Source: Myrmaecium sp. VS I D KN 1
Lineage: Eukaryota; Ascomycota; Dothideomycetes; Valsariales; Valsariaceae
Length of the DNA stretch: 64,000 nt
Direction: 5' to 3'
Assembly: GCA_019775845.1 (NCBI GenBank)
Contig: JADQAV010000038.1
Span: 602,812-666,811 of the forward strand
Below the pieces are notes generated by a model that saw nothing but the letters and a program-made list of their open reading frames with translations, did not search any database and was not told where the DNA came from. The translations under genes and the position numbers were made by a program. Shown piece by piece: positions 62,981 through 64,000 of the stretch; the first letter of the stretch is position 1; each line of letters opens with the position of its first letter.

Positions 62981-64000
62981 GAAGCGGTAGCTATGGCAGT
63001 CGGAGCATCACACAGTACACGGCACACGGCACACGGCGGACGACGATGAAGGAAGGCTGCTGGCGGCCCGTTGATGGCTTGTCTGGTGGGAGTGAAGGCG
63101 GCGAGAATCCGTAAGGGCAGTGATCGGAGGTTAAGGTCTTGAACAGGCGCAGGTCATTGTGAGTAGTTGGAAGGGGGCTTGGGTGGACCTCCCATCAACC
63201 GCATTGGAACTCTCTGGTGACGGATCTCGGACGGGGGAGGGACAAGGTAGATACCTTTCATCACGTTTCAATGGGCCCTTGGGAATGGGCCCTTGGGATT
63301 GGCTGCTTGATGACGGATGCACCTCAGGTACGGTAACTTTACCCAGGTCTTGACTTCACCAACAACCAACAACCATTTGGGATCTGGCGCATCAACTTGG
63401 AACTTGCAAGTCCAACCCCGTCGTTCTTTTACTCTCCCCTCGTTCCATCCTCTGTCCTTTTCCTATCACATCGAGTCTGTACTTCAAGGATCGCGACACT
63501 TCCTTTCTTGGCACGACCACAAGCGGAACGGGCACTCAACCGGGCTCTCTCCAGATCAAGACTACAATTGAATTAGAGTAGTCTTTTCTGATACCACTCC
63601 TACCTACAGTAGGTATATACAGGTGTGTATATTCATATCCATCGCTTTTTCCACCTACTCCAGCCTCAGTCTCGGAGCCCAGAGCATAAGGCCTACTGTA
63701 ATTTACTACTTATATAGTGCTTACTACTCTATAAGTACGGTATATTATGTATGTACTGGTCCCCGCTACATATACTATGCACTGTTCAGGTATAGCTCAA
63801 GCTATCATTGTTACGCTTCCCGGCGAGCGAGGACGGGAACAGCTCCACTACCTACCACGCTACAGAAAAGTCCCGAGAGCCTCGAAGCTCCATGTTAACC
63901 GCAATGCATTGACTGCTACTTTTTCCCTCTTACTGCAAACCCGCTTCGATCGCGTTGCTATCGGACTTGTTCTGATGGCCCGACTAACCCGTACGATTTG
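62981..64000. other. Right end without a supported gene
   Basis: About 1 kb upstream of the small membrane protein gene. It includes three tandem ACACGGC units near 63015-63037, a tandem duplication of GGGCCCTTGGGAAT-like sequence at about 63271-63300, and AT-rich sequence at 63580-63800. No gene signature is seen; a gene may begin beyond the window. Confidence 0.4.

Noticed and set aside
1-64000. CRISPR arrays, transposons, LTR or virus-like elements
   Set aside because: No spaced identical repeats of CRISPR size, no transposase, reverse transcriptase or integrase motif, and no long terminal repeats were seen; the only polymerase is the cellular RdRP with DLDGD.

Overview
The window is nuclear DNA of a filamentous ascomycete (Pezizomycotina). 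Genes carry short GT-AG introns (about 48-165 bases) with CTAAC or CTGAC-like branch sites, coding sequence is GC-rich, and the gene set is fungal: YTP1-like membrane protein, Sgs1/QDE-3-type RecQ helicase, a cellular RNA-dependent RNA polymerase, AcrB, the Bck1 MAPKKK and GPI-anchored Ser/Thr-rich wall proteins. AcrB and repeated ACGGAGTA/TACTCCGT words lean towards Eurotiomycetes, but I cannot prove the class. I found no rRNA, tRNA, CRISPR array or recognisable transposable or virus-like element.

Left part (1-20 kb): about 2.9 kb with no supported gene, then a YTP1 family gene (+) converging on a long intronless RecQ helicase (-). A pyridoxal-phosphate group II decarboxylase (+) follows. 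Next are two divergently transcribed, secreted, Ser/Thr-rich genes with C-terminal GPI-type tails: one carries eleven hexapeptide repeats, the other six RQLSPP repeats that look like a processed peptide precursor.

Middle (19.8-40 kb): an RNA-dependent RNA polymerase (-), threonyl-tRNA synthetase (-) head to head with GAR1 (+), phosphatidylserine synthase (+), AcrB (-), a HotDog thioesterase-like gene (-) with a 9-base and a 1-base exon, a four-exon LYR gene like LYRM5/ETFRF1 (+), and a SAM-dependent methyltransferase (-).

Right part (40-64 kb): CCR4 deadenylase (+), SEC14 (+), an unrecognised low-complexity gene (+), BCK1 MAPKKK (-), a 2.97 kb gene-free divergent interval, pyruvate decarboxylase (+), GPI1 of the GlcNAc-PI transferase (-), and a small two-exon membrane protein gene only 85 bases upstream of GPI1 on the same strand.

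Most genes are unrelated housekeeping functions. Possible functional links are RecQ plus RdRP (both quelling/RNA-silencing factors in Neurospora), the GPI-anchored pair with GPI1 and BCK1 (wall construction and wall integrity), and SEC14 with phosphatidylserine synthase (phospholipid metabolism). Exon borders were worked out by hand from splice signals, reading phase and family conservation; total lengths are multiples of three for every model.
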